64,000 nt of DNA from UBA11606 sp049437325 (GTDB lineage: Bacteria; Actinomycetota; Acidimicrobiia; Acidimicrobiales; Aldehydirespiratoraceae), in the NCBI GenBank assembly GCA_049437325.1, contig JBMTIM010000006.1:1-64000 (forward strand), given 5' to 3'. A program made the position numbers and the translations under genes. Under the pieces are notes generated by a model, which saw only the letters and a program-made list of their open reading frames with translations, ran no database searches and was not told the DNA's origin. This document shows positions 32,957 to 41,293 of this stretch, in pieces (position 1 is the stretch's first letter; every line of letters begins with the position of its first letter).

Positions 32957-34264
32957 TTAGTCGTTGCGGCGACGCACCCGGAGCTTGATCGGCGTCGAAC
33001 CGAGATCGAAATCTTCTCGAAGCTTTCGTTCCAGGTATCTGATGTAGGTCGGAGGCAGTTCACGATTCGCAAACAGCGTGAACGTCGGCGGGTCCGTTGC
33101 CCCCTGCGTGGCGTACAGCACTCGGGCACCGTGGGGCGCCGGCTGGGCCGATTGGGCAGCACGAATCGATTTGTTGACGTCGCGGGTCGGTATCCGGGTT
33201 CGGTAGTCACCAACCGCCTGCTGAAGCTGTGGCCACAGTCGATTGACTCCCTTTCCCGACAGCGCCGACATCCGCAGTACAGGTGGACTCCCGAGAAAGC
33301 CGAGTTTTCGCTCGACGTCGCGTCCGACCTGCTCGCGCTGCTCGGTGTTGAGGAGCTCCCACTTGTTCAAGATGACAACGATCGGGCACCCGGCACCATC
33401 AACGCGTTCGGCGAGTCGCTGGTCCTGGTGGGTCACACCGATGGTCGCATCGACCACCAGGAGCGCAACATCAGACTCGTCGACCGCCTTCAGCGCTCGC
33501 ACCAGGGAGTAGTACTCGGTGTCCTCGTCGATCTTCGCCTTGCGTCGCATCCCGGCGGTGTCGACGAAGCGAATCGGCCCGGTCTCTGTCTCGACGATCG
33601 TGTCGATTGCGTCTCGAGTCGTGCCTGGACGGTCGTGGACGACAGCCCGTTCCTCCCCGATCAGGCGATTGAACAGCGTGGACTTTCCCACGTTGGGTCG
33701 TCCGACCAACGACACCGAGTAGAGCTCGGGATCGTCGAGCAGTGGGTTCTCGGGCTCGCTGTCGCTCCCCTCTGGGAGAAGCGAAATCAGATGGTCGAGC
33801 AGATCGCCGGTTCCCTTGCCGTGAAGAGCACTGACCGGAAACGGCTCACCGAGACCGAGGCCCATGAACTCCCAGATCGCGGCCGCGTGCCCGGCATCGT
33901 CGACCTTGTTTGCGACGACGATCACCGGCGACTCGCTTCGACGAAGGAGCAGCGCGACCCGTTCGTCCTCGGGGGTCACGCCGACCGTGGCGTCGACGAC
34001 GAGCACCACGACCTCGGCGGCCCGCATCGCCTGTTCGGACTGGGCACTGACCTTGTCGTCGAGCGAGTCGCCATCGGCGATCCAGCCGCCGGTGTCGAGG
34101 AGGGTGAAGTAATGGCCCTGCCACTCGCCATCGACGGCCTTTCGATCTCGTGTGACACCAGGGCGTTCCTCGACGATCGCTTCTCGACGTCCGATGATGC
34201 GGTTCACCAGCGTGGACTTGCCGACGTTGGGACGACCGACGATGGCAACAACGGGAAGATTCAT
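32957..34264 (-). CDS. der: ribosome-assembly GTPase Der
   Basis: A 435-residue Der/EngA GTPase needed to mature the 50S subunit. Two GTPase domains stand in series: GRPNVGKSTLVNRIIG near residues 10-25 and GRPNVGKSTLFNRLIG near 185-200, each with its own NKxD (ANKVDD, LNKWEL). The C-terminal KH-like domain starts near 355. Its start overlaps the DUF512 gene's stop by 4 bases, a link seen in many gram-positive bacteria where YtxB-like proteins sit near der. Confidence 0.96.
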   Translation of the reverse strand: MNLPVVAIVGRPNVGKSTLVNRIIGRREAIVEERPGVTRDRKAVDGEWQGHYFTLLDTGGWIADGDSLDDKVSAQSEQAMRAAEVVVLVVDATVGVTPEDERVALLLRRSESPVIVVANKVDDAGHAAAIWEFMGLGLGEPFPVSALHGKGTGDLLDHLISLLPEGSDSEPENPLLDDPELYSVSLVGRPNVGKSTLFNRLIGEERAVVHDRPGTTRDAIDTIVETETGPIRFVDTAGMRRKAKIDEDTEYYSLVRALKAVDESDVALLVVDATIGVTHQDQRLAERVDGAGCPIVVILNKWELLNTEQREQVGRDVERKLGFLGSPPVLRMSALSGKGVNRLWPQLQQAVGDYRTRIPTRDVNKSIRAAQSAQPAPHGARVLYATQGATDPPTFTLFANRELPPTYIRYLERKLREDFDLGSTPIKLRVRRRND

Positions 34265-35661
34265 GCTCGCTCCAATGCGGTGCGAAGCGCGGCACCGTCG
34301 GTCGAAATGACGTCGACCGGACGCGGAAGCTCGGCCACGCTCATGCCGTCGAGGAACACCCCACGGCTCAAGCAGACGTCGGGCAGAAGATAGCGGTGCC
34401 CCTCGGGTTCACCGGAGAGGACACGGGCGACATCCTCGCCCACCATCAGACCGGTCACGCCGATGTTGCCGCCGAAGAACTCGTTGGGCACCGGTATCAC
34501 CCGCACATCGGAACGCCCGACCGAGGCGACGAGAGGGGCGATGACCGGAGCCCCCAGTGTGCCGGTGAGGATCCCGATCGGCGCATCTCGACGCACCGAC
34601 AGTGCCACGGGTGTCGGCGCGACCGTGCCACTCGAAACAGCAAGGGCCGGCGAGCCCTGGCGCGGTGCTCGATACCCGTCGGCCGGCGCGCCGTCCACCC
34701 ACGCAAAGAAGCCGGCCCTGGGACCTGTCGCCTCGGTGATGGTCGAATCGTGGAACTCGAGTTCGAGTGTGCGGGCCATGCCGATGCCGTCCTCGTGCAT
34801 TGCGAACCCCTCGTACGTGTCGGCCGGAGGAAAGGGCCGACCCGCCATCAGGTAGTACTCGTCACCGGCGAAGACCATCCGCCTACCGATCGCCTCGAGA
34901 AAGTGTCCTTGCCACTCGACGACGAGTTCGACGACTCGGCGTGCCTCATCGATGGTGTGCTCGCGCATGCGACGCTGGGACGAGAACCTCGAGATGCCGA
35001 GCGGAACGACAGCGACCGACGCAAGTTCCGGAAAGCGTTCGAGGACGCCGGCGAGCGTGTCGTCGAGCACGTCGCCGTCGTTGACCCCCGGGCACACGAC
35101 GATTTGTCCGTGCACCTCGATGCCGTGGTCGAGCAGTGCTCGTAGCCAGCGCAAGGAGACGGCGCCTCGTCGATTCTGCAGGATGTCAGCCCGGATATCG
35201 GGGTCGGTGGCGTGGATCGAGACATTGAGCGGCGAGAGTCGTTCGGTGACGACCCGCTCGAGATCCAGTTCGGTGAACCGCGTGAGCGTCGTGAAGTTGC
35301 CGTACAGGAACGAGAGGCGATAGTCGTCGTCTTTCAAGTAGAGCGATCGCCGCATGCCCTTCGGCAACTGATGGATGAAGCAGAACTCACAGTGGTTGTC
35401 GCAGGTCTGGACCTTGTCGAAGATCGCTGCGTGTACTTCGGCCCCCATCGGTTCGCCGAACTGCTTCTGCACGACCACGTCGAAGCGTTGCTCGTCGCGA
35501 ATCACGACCAGCGGCACCTCTGCGTCATCGGTGAGGATCTGCCAACGGATCACGTCACGAGGCACCTCGCCGTTGATTGCGAGGATCTCATCACCGGGCT
35601 CGAGGCCGGCCCGAGCTGCGGGTGAGTCGGGATCGATCGCCACCACGCGCGGACTGCTCAC
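34261..35661 (-). CDS. DUF512 radical-SAM protein with PDZ domain
   Basis: A 466-residue protein. A PDZ-like domain at about residues 8-60 (AARAGLEPGDEILAINGE) is followed by a radical-SAM-like Cys cluster CDNHCEFCFIHQLPKGMR at about 87-104, and a C-terminal DUF512 domain (DTYEGFAMHEDGIGMART onward). The CxxxCxxC group is close to but not exactly the standard CxxxCxxC of radical SAM; here it reads C-x3-C-x2-C, which fits. The reaction is unknown. The GTG start is 6 bases after a minus-strand TAGCCT (complement 35668-35673). It overlaps der by 4 bases. Confidence 0.9.
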   Translation of the reverse strand: MSSPRVVAIDPDSPAARAGLEPGDEILAINGEVPRDVIRWQILTDDAEVPLVVIRDEQRFDVVVQKQFGEPMGAEVHAAIFDKVQTCDNHCEFCFIHQLPKGMRRSLYLKDDDYRLSFLYGNFTTLTRFTELDLERVVTERLSPLNVSIHATDPDIRADILQNRRGAVSLRWLRALLDHGIEVHGQIVVCPGVNDGDVLDDTLAGVLERFPELASVAVVPLGISRFSSQRRMREHTIDEARRVVELVVEWQGHFLEAIGRRMVFAGDEYYLMAGRPFPPADTYEGFAMHEDGIGMARTLELEFHDSTITEATGPRAGFFAWVDGAPADGYRAPRQGSPALAVSSGTVAPTPVALSVRRDAPIGILTGTLGAPVIAPLVASVGRSDVRVIPVPNEFFGGNIGVTGLMVGEDVARVLSGEPEGHRYLLPDVCLSRGVFLDGMSVAELPRPVDVISTDGAALRTALERA

Positions 35662-35741
35662 CCCCTAAGGCTAGCTCTCGAAGCGGCAACTATTCACACA
35701 TCGTTAGCATTTTTCATAGCTTTTCATATACTCTTGCACCC
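35662..35741. promoter_or_regulatory. AT-rich divergent promoter with a repeated TTTTCATA
   Basis: This is the most AT-rich stretch near here. TTTTCATA occurs twice (about 35712-35719 and 35721-35728). TATACT or TACTCT (35727-35734) lies 7-9 bases before the pseudokinase ATG, and minus-strand TAGCCT 6 bases before the DUF512 gene. The direct repeat could be an operator; that is a guess. Confidence 0.5.
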
Positions 35742-36842
35742 ATGACCGACAGTCAGCACGCAACTGCAACGACCGTCACGATGGACGGTGGTCGGCTGAT
35801 TGCCGTCTCCTCCGCCTACGGATCCGTCGACTGCGATCGACTCCGCAACGAGGCCGAGATTCTTCGGCAACTCGATCATCCGGGAGTCGTTCGCCTCGTC
35901 GATCACACCGAGGGTCCGCCCGCGCGTCTCCGCACGATCTTCGTCGGTCCAGAAACATGGCGCACCGAGCCACCCATCGACGAGGAGGTCGCTTCTTCGC
36001 TCTCCGCTGTGTGTGCAACGGTTGCCGACATCCACGACTTGGGCCTGACCCACGGCGACCTTCGAGCCGAACATGTTCTCGTCGATCCCAATGGGACGCC
36101 CGTGCTGTGCGGTTTCGCTCGGGCAATGGCTGCCGACTCGACCACCATCGCCGCCGATGTCGAAGCACTGGTGTCGTTGGGCCGAGAACTCGCGCCGCGA
36201 GCAGGTGTTGAGCGAACTGCGATCGAGACCATCCTTGCCGCGCTCGAGGCAGGACGAGAGGACCTCCGGGGGACCATTCGCAGCCTCGACCAGCGCCGAC
36301 TCCCGCCGGCGTCACCTGCTGGCTCGATCGATCAGCGCGCGATCGCCGCAGCCGGCGGCTGCCTCGCCGTGATGAGCATCGTTGCGCTGATCGCCGTAGT
36401 GGTGCTGCGTTCAACCGACAGCACGACGCCACCGCAGGCGATAGTCGAACCGAGCCCCGAACTCGTGGAAGATGCGTTCCCGACCACCATCGCGCCAGCA
36501 GCAGTCGTGTCGGCCGATCCCCCGACCGTCCCCCGTCCGGCGCCAAACGCCCTGGAACTTCGCCACGAAGGCCGACGCTACGCGCTCGGTCGGACCGGAG
36601 ACATCGTCGTCGTGGGCGATTGGAACTGCGACGGTAGCCCGACACCCGCCCTTCTTCGACCAACGACTGGCGCGGTCGCCGTGTTCGGCCACTGGCCCGC
36701 AGCACGAGCAACGGTCGAACCTGTCGTCGCGACGGTCGTCACCGACGCAATCGATCTCGTCGTAACCGACCAGGAATGCCCGCTCCTCCGCGTCGTCACC
36801 TCGACCGGATCGCGCCTCATCACCCCTCCGGAGTCCTCATGA
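35742..36842 (+). CDS. membrane-anchored protein-kinase-like protein (pseudokinase)
   Basis: A 366-residue protein. Residues about 10-190 follow the protein-kinase fold: DRLRNEAEILRQLDHPGVVRLVD with the helix-C Glu, and HGDLRAEHVLV at 104-114, where catalytic Asp106 is kept but the metal-binding Asn is His. The glycine loop and the beta-3 Lys are missing, and DFG is replaced by CGF at 123-125. It is therefore probably inactive as a kinase. A membrane helix follows at about 201-222. The outer part ends in a domain with VVGDWNCDGSPTPALLRP, a repeat form seen in actinobacterial surface proteins. The next gene overlaps by 4 bases and encodes a LysM membrane protein. Confidence 0.85.
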   Translation: MTDSQHATATTVTMDGGRLIAVSSAYGSVDCDRLRNEAEILRQLDHPGVVRLVDHTEGPPARLRTIFVGPETWRTEPPIDEEVASSLSAVCATVADIHDLGLTHGDLRAEHVLVDPNGTPVLCGFARAMAADSTTIAADVEALVSLGRELAPRAGVERTAIETILAALEAGREDLRGTIRSLDQRRLPPASPAGSIDQRAIAAAGGCLAVMSIVALIAVVVLRSTDSTTPPQAIVEPSPELVEDAFPTTIAPAAVVSADPPTVPRPAPNALELRHEGRRYALGRTGDIVVVGDWNCDGSPTPALLRPTTGAVAVFGHWPAARATVEPVVATVVTDAIDLVVTDQECPLLRVVTSTGSRLITPPESS

Positions 36843-37597
36843 ACCGCTCAGAACCACTCGCTGTCCTCCTGCTTGCCATCGTCGCGCTGGCCGCCCTGGC
36901 GGCGATCCCGGCCCCACCACTCCCGAACACGTTCACCTCACCCACCACCGTGATCGAGTGGTGGCAACACAACGGACCGGGGGCCGCCATCGCCCTGATC
37001 CGCCTCACCATGATGGTCGGATTCACCTATCTGGGAGCAATCGCCGGGCTCTTTGCGCTCGGCGGCATGCGCGGGCTGACCAGGTTCCGCCAGATAGCCC
37101 TTCTGGCCTGCTCACCAGGGCTTCGTCGTCGACTGTCGACCGCTGCACTCACGCTCGCGATCGCAACAACCCCGGCAACAGCACATGCCAGGCCATCCGA
37201 CGGTGACACCTCCACCATGCGCTCCGGACCCGGTACCGACTCGGTCGTACCTTCGACGTTGTTCGATCTCGAACCAATCCTGCTCACCGACCTCGGACCA
37301 GTGATGGTTACGCCGGCCACCGACGTCAGTCCCGAGGACGCGCTTCTCGAACGCCGGATGACCCCGATCACCCCTGATGACAGCAAACGCGCTTCTTTCT
37401 GGGTCGTTCAACCCGGTGACAATCTCTGGACGATCGCCGAGAAGACCCTGGCGTCGACCGGCGCGACAACCAGCGTCGATGTGATCGCCACGTACTGGCG
37501 CCGCGTGATCGCCCTGAACGAGGCAATCCTGAACGCCAATCCGAATCTGATTCACGCAGGGCAGAGCATCGCCCTGCCACCGGTCACTCAGGACTGA
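36839..37597 (+). CDS. membrane protein with C-terminal LysM domain
   Basis: A 252-residue protein. Hydrophobic segments lie at about residues 6-25, 52-76 and 96-118, and a LysM peptidoglycan-binding domain is at about 203-250 (FWVVQPGDNLWTIAEKTL ... LIHAGQSIALPP). The ATG overlaps the pseudokinase stop (ATGA), so the two are translated as a unit. The pair could link a cytoplasmic kinase-like module to the cell wall, which is inference. It overlaps the convergent BldD-like gene's end by 10 bases. Confidence 0.88.
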   Translation: MNRSEPLAVLLLAIVALAALAAIPAPPLPNTFTSPTTVIEWWQHNGPGAAIALIRLTMMVGFTYLGAIAGLFALGGMRGLTRFRQIALLACSPGLRRRLSTAALTLAIATTPATAHARPSDGDTSTMRSGPGTDSVVPSTLFDLEPILLTDLGPVMVTPATDVSPEDALLERRMTPITPDDSKRASFWVVQPGDNLWTIAEKTLASTGATTSVDVIATYWRRVIALNEAILNANPNLIHAGQSIALPPVTQD

Positions 37598-38124
37598 TAG
37601 GCCAGACCGAGCGCATCGACCCGCGGAATCGCTTCGTCCACCGAAGTACCGAGGATTGCGGCGAGCGCCTGCAGGTCTTGCGATCGGATGGTGAGTACCC
37701 GGCCGTTGAAATCCTGGCGCTGCACCTGGATCATCTCGAGAAAACGGTTGAGCATGTCGGCCTCGGGGCCAGACAACGCGTCGAGTCGGCTGAGATCGAT
37801 CGTGATCGGACCGGCCTCCCGGCTCGAGGAACTCTCGGAGAGGTCGATCACCTCGGCATCCCCGGCCAGCACACCAAAGGACGGACCAACATCGGCTGGG
37901 AGGAGCTGATCGACCGGCACGCTGTAGAAGCGGGCGAGGCGCTGCAGGCGTGGCACCGAGATGGAACGCTCGCCGCGTTCATAGGCCCCGAGAACCGACG
38001 CTTTGAATTCCTGAACCGAGACCGCTTCGACCTCTTGCAGTGACAGCCGCTTTTGGCGACGGATAGCGCGCAGTCGTTCGCCAACACGCTTGCTGTACTC
38101 CTGGCTCATGTTGAGATCCGACAT
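37588..38124 (-). CDS. BldD-like transcriptional regulator with c-di-GMP motif
   Basis: A 178-residue regulator. The XRE helix-turn-helix is at about residues 10-75 (RLRAIRRQKRLSLQEVE, YERGERSISVPRLQRLA). The C-terminal domain carries Arg136-x-Asp138, eight residues, then Arg147-x-x-Asp150, which fits the RxD-x8-RxxD signature by which Streptomyces BldD binds tetrameric c-di-GMP (established). The ATG at 38122-38124 has GGAGGT 9 bases ahead; longer in-frame starts lack this. In Streptomyces BldD represses development genes. What it controls here is unknown. Confidence 0.9.
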   Translation of the reverse strand: MSDLNMSQEYSKRVGERLRAIRRQKRLSLQEVEAVSVQEFKASVLGAYERGERSISVPRLQRLARFYSVPVDQLLPADVGPSFGVLAGDAEVIDLSESSSSREAGPITIDLSRLDALSGPEADMLNRFLEMIQVQRQDFNGRVLTIRSQDLQALAAILGTSVDEAIPRVDALGLAYQS

Positions 38125-38187
38125 CTGACCTGCACCTCCGAACCGGCTGACTCCGAACAACGATGTCCCGGAGCCTGCCGACCACAC

Positions 38188-38231
38188 CACCCTCACGATT
38201 TGTGGGAGCACTGCTACGCACCGTGAGGGTG
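38188..38231. repeat. inverted repeat upstream of the BldD-like gene
   Basis: CACCCTCACG at 38188-38197 and CGTGAGGGTG at 38222-38231 are perfect 10-bp arms with 24 bases between. The repeat is about 65-105 bases before the BldD-like start codon and follows the rsmE stop at some distance. It may be an operator for autoregulation or part of an RNA hairpin; it does not match the published BldD box well. Confidence 0.45.
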
Positions 38232-38286
38232 ACACTAGGCGACAGCACGCCGCCGTTCAATGATCTCCCACGAAGCGTGGCGGCTT

Positions 38287-38970
38287 TCACCGCTCTTGGT
38301 CACGCAGTGTGGCCAAGACGACCCCCGCCGCAATCGCAGCGGTCTCAGCCCGCAAGACAGCCGTCGACAGTCCGACAACTGGCAGGTCCACTGCGCGCTC
38401 AGCGTCGCTCCACCCTCCCTCGGGGCCGACGAGGACGGTGGGATGTGCCAACGAGACTGCGCCACCACCCCGGTCGGCACGGGCAGCGCTCGGCAGCGCC
38501 GCAATCATCTCGAAGTCCACCACCGGGTGGATCGTTGGCAGCCAGGCACGACGGCACTGCATCACCGCCTCGCGGGCGACTCGATCGAGCCGACTCTGGT
38601 TCTTCTCCGCCTTCGCTGCGTCCCAATGCACCACCGAGCGCTCGGCCCGAAACGGGCGAATGTCGTCGATGCCCACTTCGACGAGCTTCTGCACGACCAA
38701 CTCAGGGCGTCCCCCCTTGATCAAGGCGAACCCGACCGAGAGACGCGGGGAGGGGGCCGGGACCGATACGAGGTCGCCCACCGGTTCGATCATGCTCCCG
38801 AACCGGCATGGCCGCCATCGCCCCCGACCATCGCCGACCGTCAACGGGTCACCATCGCGCAGCCGGAGGACGCGGGAGAGGTGGTGCCGATCGTGGGTGG
38901 ACAAGGCAGGGTGCTCGACGTCCCCGACGAGCACATGGGGTCCGTGCTGTCCGTCGGGGGCGTGGCTCAT
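38287..38970 (-). CDS. rsmE: 16S rRNA (uracil-1498-N3)-methyltransferase
   Basis: A 227-residue SPOUT methyltransferase. The N-terminal PUA-like part has HHLSRVLRLRDGDPLTVGDGRG; the catalytic part has KLVEVGIDDIRPF, VREAVMQCRRAWLP (read as REA..QC.R), VLVGPEGGWSDAE near residue 180 and LSTAVLRAETAAIAAGVV at the end, the knotted SAM site. The usual order dnaJ-rsmE is kept: it starts 13 bases after the dnaJ stop. Confidence 0.95.
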   Translation of the reverse strand: MSHAPDGQHGPHVLVGDVEHPALSTHDRHHLSRVLRLRDGDPLTVGDGRGRWRPCRFGSMIEPVGDLVSVPAPSPRLSVGFALIKGGRPELVVQKLVEVGIDDIRPFRAERSVVHWDAAKAEKNQSRLDRVAREAVMQCRRAWLPTIHPVVDFEMIAALPSAARADRGGGAVSLAHPTVLVGPEGGWSDAERAVDLPVVGLSTAVLRAETAAIAAGVVLATLRDQER

Positions 38971-38983
38971 CGCACCGACAGAC

Positions 38984-40087
38984 TCACGAGAACGCCGATT
39001 TGATTCGACCCAACAGGCTCTGGTCCGGTTCGGCGACAGCCTCACTGCGCTGCTCGGCGAACTCACGCAAGAGGGCCTCCTCCTCGTCGGTGAGTTTGTC
39101 GGGAACATCGATGAAGATGCGAACCCGAAGATCACCGCGACCTCGGCCCCGCACGTGCGGCACCCCTCTGCCCCGCATTCGGAACTCGGTTCCCGATTCT
39201 GTCGAACGCGGAACGACCAGATCCTCGATGCCGTCGAGCGTCTCGTACTCGATGTGAGCGCCGAGCACAGCCTGCGTGAACGGAATGTAGAAGTCGTGGA
39301 CCAGGTCGTTTCCCTCACGGCGGAACCTCGGGTGAGGTCGAACTCGGACCTGTACATACAGGTCACCGTGGGCGCCGCCGCGGGGACCGGCAGCGCCGCG
39401 GCCCGAGAGTCGCAGCGTCGTCCCGTTGTCGACCCCGGGTGGGACCTCCACTGCGTAGGTCCGATCCTCGATCGTGCGCCCATTGGCATCGCAGGTCGTG
39501 CACGGGTCGTCGATGACCTGGCCCAGTCCACCGCAGCGCCCGCAGGCACTGGCCGTCACCATCTGACCCAGTACCGACTGTCGGACGCGGCGAACCTGGC
39601 CAGCCCCTCCGCACTCGCTGCACTGCGACGGAGCAGAACCCGCTTCTGCGCCAGAGCCGTCACAGTCCTCGCAGCGGACCGCAGTGCGAACCGTGACCTC
39701 GTGGTCGCCTCCGAACACCACTTCCTCGAGATCGAGGTCGACATGCGCTTCGAGATCTTCCCCTCGGGGCGGACCCGCGTGGCCCCGACCTGAACCGCCA
39801 AACGGTGAGCCACCCCCGAAGAACGCCTCGAAGATGTCACCGAGCCCACCACCAAAGGGCTCTGCCGGAGGACCGTCGTCGCCGTAGCGGTCGTACATCG
39901 CGCGACGCTGCGGATCGCGGAGTACCTCGTAGGCGGCCCCGATCTGCTTGAACGTCGCCTCAGCCTCCCCATCACCGGGATTGAGGTCGGGGTGGTGGGT
40001 CCGAGCCAACTTCTTGTAGGCACGCTTGATCTCGTCGTCGGTGGCGTCGCGCGAGACCCCCAAGGTCTCGTAGTGGTCGGTCGCCAT
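38984..40087 (-). CDS. dnaJ: chaperone DnaJ
   Basis: A 367-residue DnaJ. The J domain is residues 1-70 with HPD at about 32-34, a Gly/Phe-rich part at 78-106, four zinc motifs at about 138-205 (CEDCDGSG, CSECGGAG, CGRCGGLG, CTTCDANG), and the C-terminal substrate-binding part. The fourth zinc motif is CxxCxxxG, slightly off CxxCxGxG. Its ATG shares one base with the hrcA stop (TGATG), so hrcA, dnaJ and rsmE form an operon. A second DnaJ is common in actinobacteria; no dnaK is in this window. Confidence 0.96.
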   Translation of the reverse strand: MATDHYETLGVSRDATDDEIKRAYKKLARTHHPDLNPGDGEAEATFKQIGAAYEVLRDPQRRAMYDRYGDDGPPAEPFGGGLGDIFEAFFGGGSPFGGSGRGHAGPPRGEDLEAHVDLDLEEVVFGGDHEVTVRTAVRCEDCDGSGAEAGSAPSQCSECGGAGQVRRVRQSVLGQMVTASACGRCGGLGQVIDDPCTTCDANGRTIEDRTYAVEVPPGVDNGTTLRLSGRGAAGPRGGAHGDLYVQVRVRPHPRFRREGNDLVHDFYIPFTQAVLGAHIEYETLDGIEDLVVPRSTESGTEFRMRGRGVPHVRGRGRGDLRVRIFIDVPDKLTDEEEALLREFAEQRSEAVAEPDQSLLGRIKSAFS

Positions 40088-41085
40088 CAGCCCTCGTTCA
40101 ATTCGTGTTCGAGTCGCTTGCTCACCACGGCCACCGCCGACAGCGCCTGCGAGTAGTCCATTCTGGTCGGGCCCAGCACACCGATGGTGCCAGCGGCATC
40201 GCCTTCCACCACGAACGGGGCAATGACGAGCGAACAGTCGGTGAGTGGCTCGACCCCGGTTTCGTTGCCGATCGCAACCCGCATCCCTCGATCGAGCACA
40301 TTTCGGATGAGTGACACCACGACGATCTGCTCCTCGAGAATGGTGAGCACGTCGCGCACCTGATCGACGGCCTCGAACGCCCCGGCGAGCCGCGAAGCAC
40401 CACCGACGTAGAGCTCGGCTCGACGTCCCGCTGCACTCAGAGCAGCAACTGCCGCGTCGAGCAGCGGGTCTGCGTCGGCCGACGCACCGATATCGGTGCC
40501 GCCGAGTTCGTGCAGCGTCTTGCCCTCGACCGCACGGGTGAGTCGGCGCCCGGCATCATCGACGATCGCTGCCGTGAGTTCGGTCTCCACCTCGACCGTG
40601 CGCTTCTCGATCACACCGTTGGACAACACAGCGACGACCATTGCGACATGGCTCGACAGATCGATGAGTTGCACGCTGCGGACCGTGGCCTGTTCGGCCG
40701 AAGGTCCGACGACGACCGCGGTCCAGTCGGTCAAACGGGTGAGGAGGTCACTCGTGCGCTCCATCATTGCTTCGATCTGCCCATGGGCCCCGTTGAAGAA
40801 GTCCCGAACCGCCTGTGGTTCGCTCGAGGTGACACCCGACTCGTCGTTGCGGAGCCGGTCGACGAAAAACCGATAGCCCTTGTCGGTCGGAATCCGGCCG
40901 GCCGATGTGTGGGGCTGGGCCAGGTACCCGGCCTCCTCGAGCGCTGCCATCTCGTTGCGCACCGTGGCAGACGAAACCTCGACACCGGGTGCCGTTGCGA
41001 TCCGACCCGAACCAACAGGTTGAGCGGTCCCGATGTACTCCTGGACGACCGCCGACAAGATCGCTGCTTTGCGCTCGTCGAGCAT
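40087..41085 (-). CDS. hrcA: heat-inducible transcription repressor HrcA
   Basis: A 332-residue HrcA. The winged helix is at about residues 1-75 (LDERKAAILSAVVQEYIGTAQPVGS, SSATVRNEMAALEEAGYLAQPHTSAGRIPT). The GAF-like domain and dimer domain follow; it ends MDYSQALSAVAVVSKRLEHEL. The ATG is 6 bases after a minus-strand GATAAT (complement 41092-41097), so the message is probably leaderless. I find no CIRCE repeat upstream, so self-control through CIRCE is not evident here. Confidence 0.95.
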   Translation of the reverse strand: MLDERKAAILSAVVQEYIGTAQPVGSGRIATAPGVEVSSATVRNEMAALEEAGYLAQPHTSAGRIPTDKGYRFFVDRLRNDESGVTSSEPQAVRDFFNGAHGQIEAMMERTSDLLTRLTDWTAVVVGPSAEQATVRSVQLIDLSSHVAMVVAVLSNGVIEKRTVEVETELTAAIVDDAGRRLTRAVEGKTLHELGGTDIGASADADPLLDAAVAALSAAGRRAELYVGGASRLAGAFEAVDQVRDVLTILEEQIVVVSLIRNVLDRGMRVAIGNETGVEPLTDCSLVIAPFVVEGDAAGTIGVLGPTRMDYSQALSAVAVVSKRLEHELNEG

Positions 41086-41293
41086 GTGCCCATTATCGCC
41101 GCCGGCCCTCTGCTTTGCGATCCGGGGCGGGACCAATTTCTCTGCCGGGGACGACCGGCACCACTCACAAGAATGCAGCACCGAGTTCGGTTACCGTCGA
41201 GAGATGGGCACAGATGGTGGCGGGTTCTGACCGACCCTCACCCGGCCACAGGGAAGATTCCCATCCAGCGCAGTCCTGGAAACGCAGGAGTGA
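41086..41293. other. intergenic region between hrcA and lepA
   Basis: Apart from the hrcA -10 box near 41092-41097 I see no gene or repeat. In particular no TTAGCACTC-type CIRCE arms are present, and no convincing terminator for lepA. Confidence 0.4.

Noticed and set aside
38188..38231. The inverted repeat as a BldD operator
   Set aside because: The arms do not fit the published BldD box well and the 24-base spacer is too long; kept only as an unassigned repeat.
41086..41293. CIRCE element upstream of hrcA
   Set aside because: No TTAGCACTC or GAGTGCTAA arms even with mismatches by eye.
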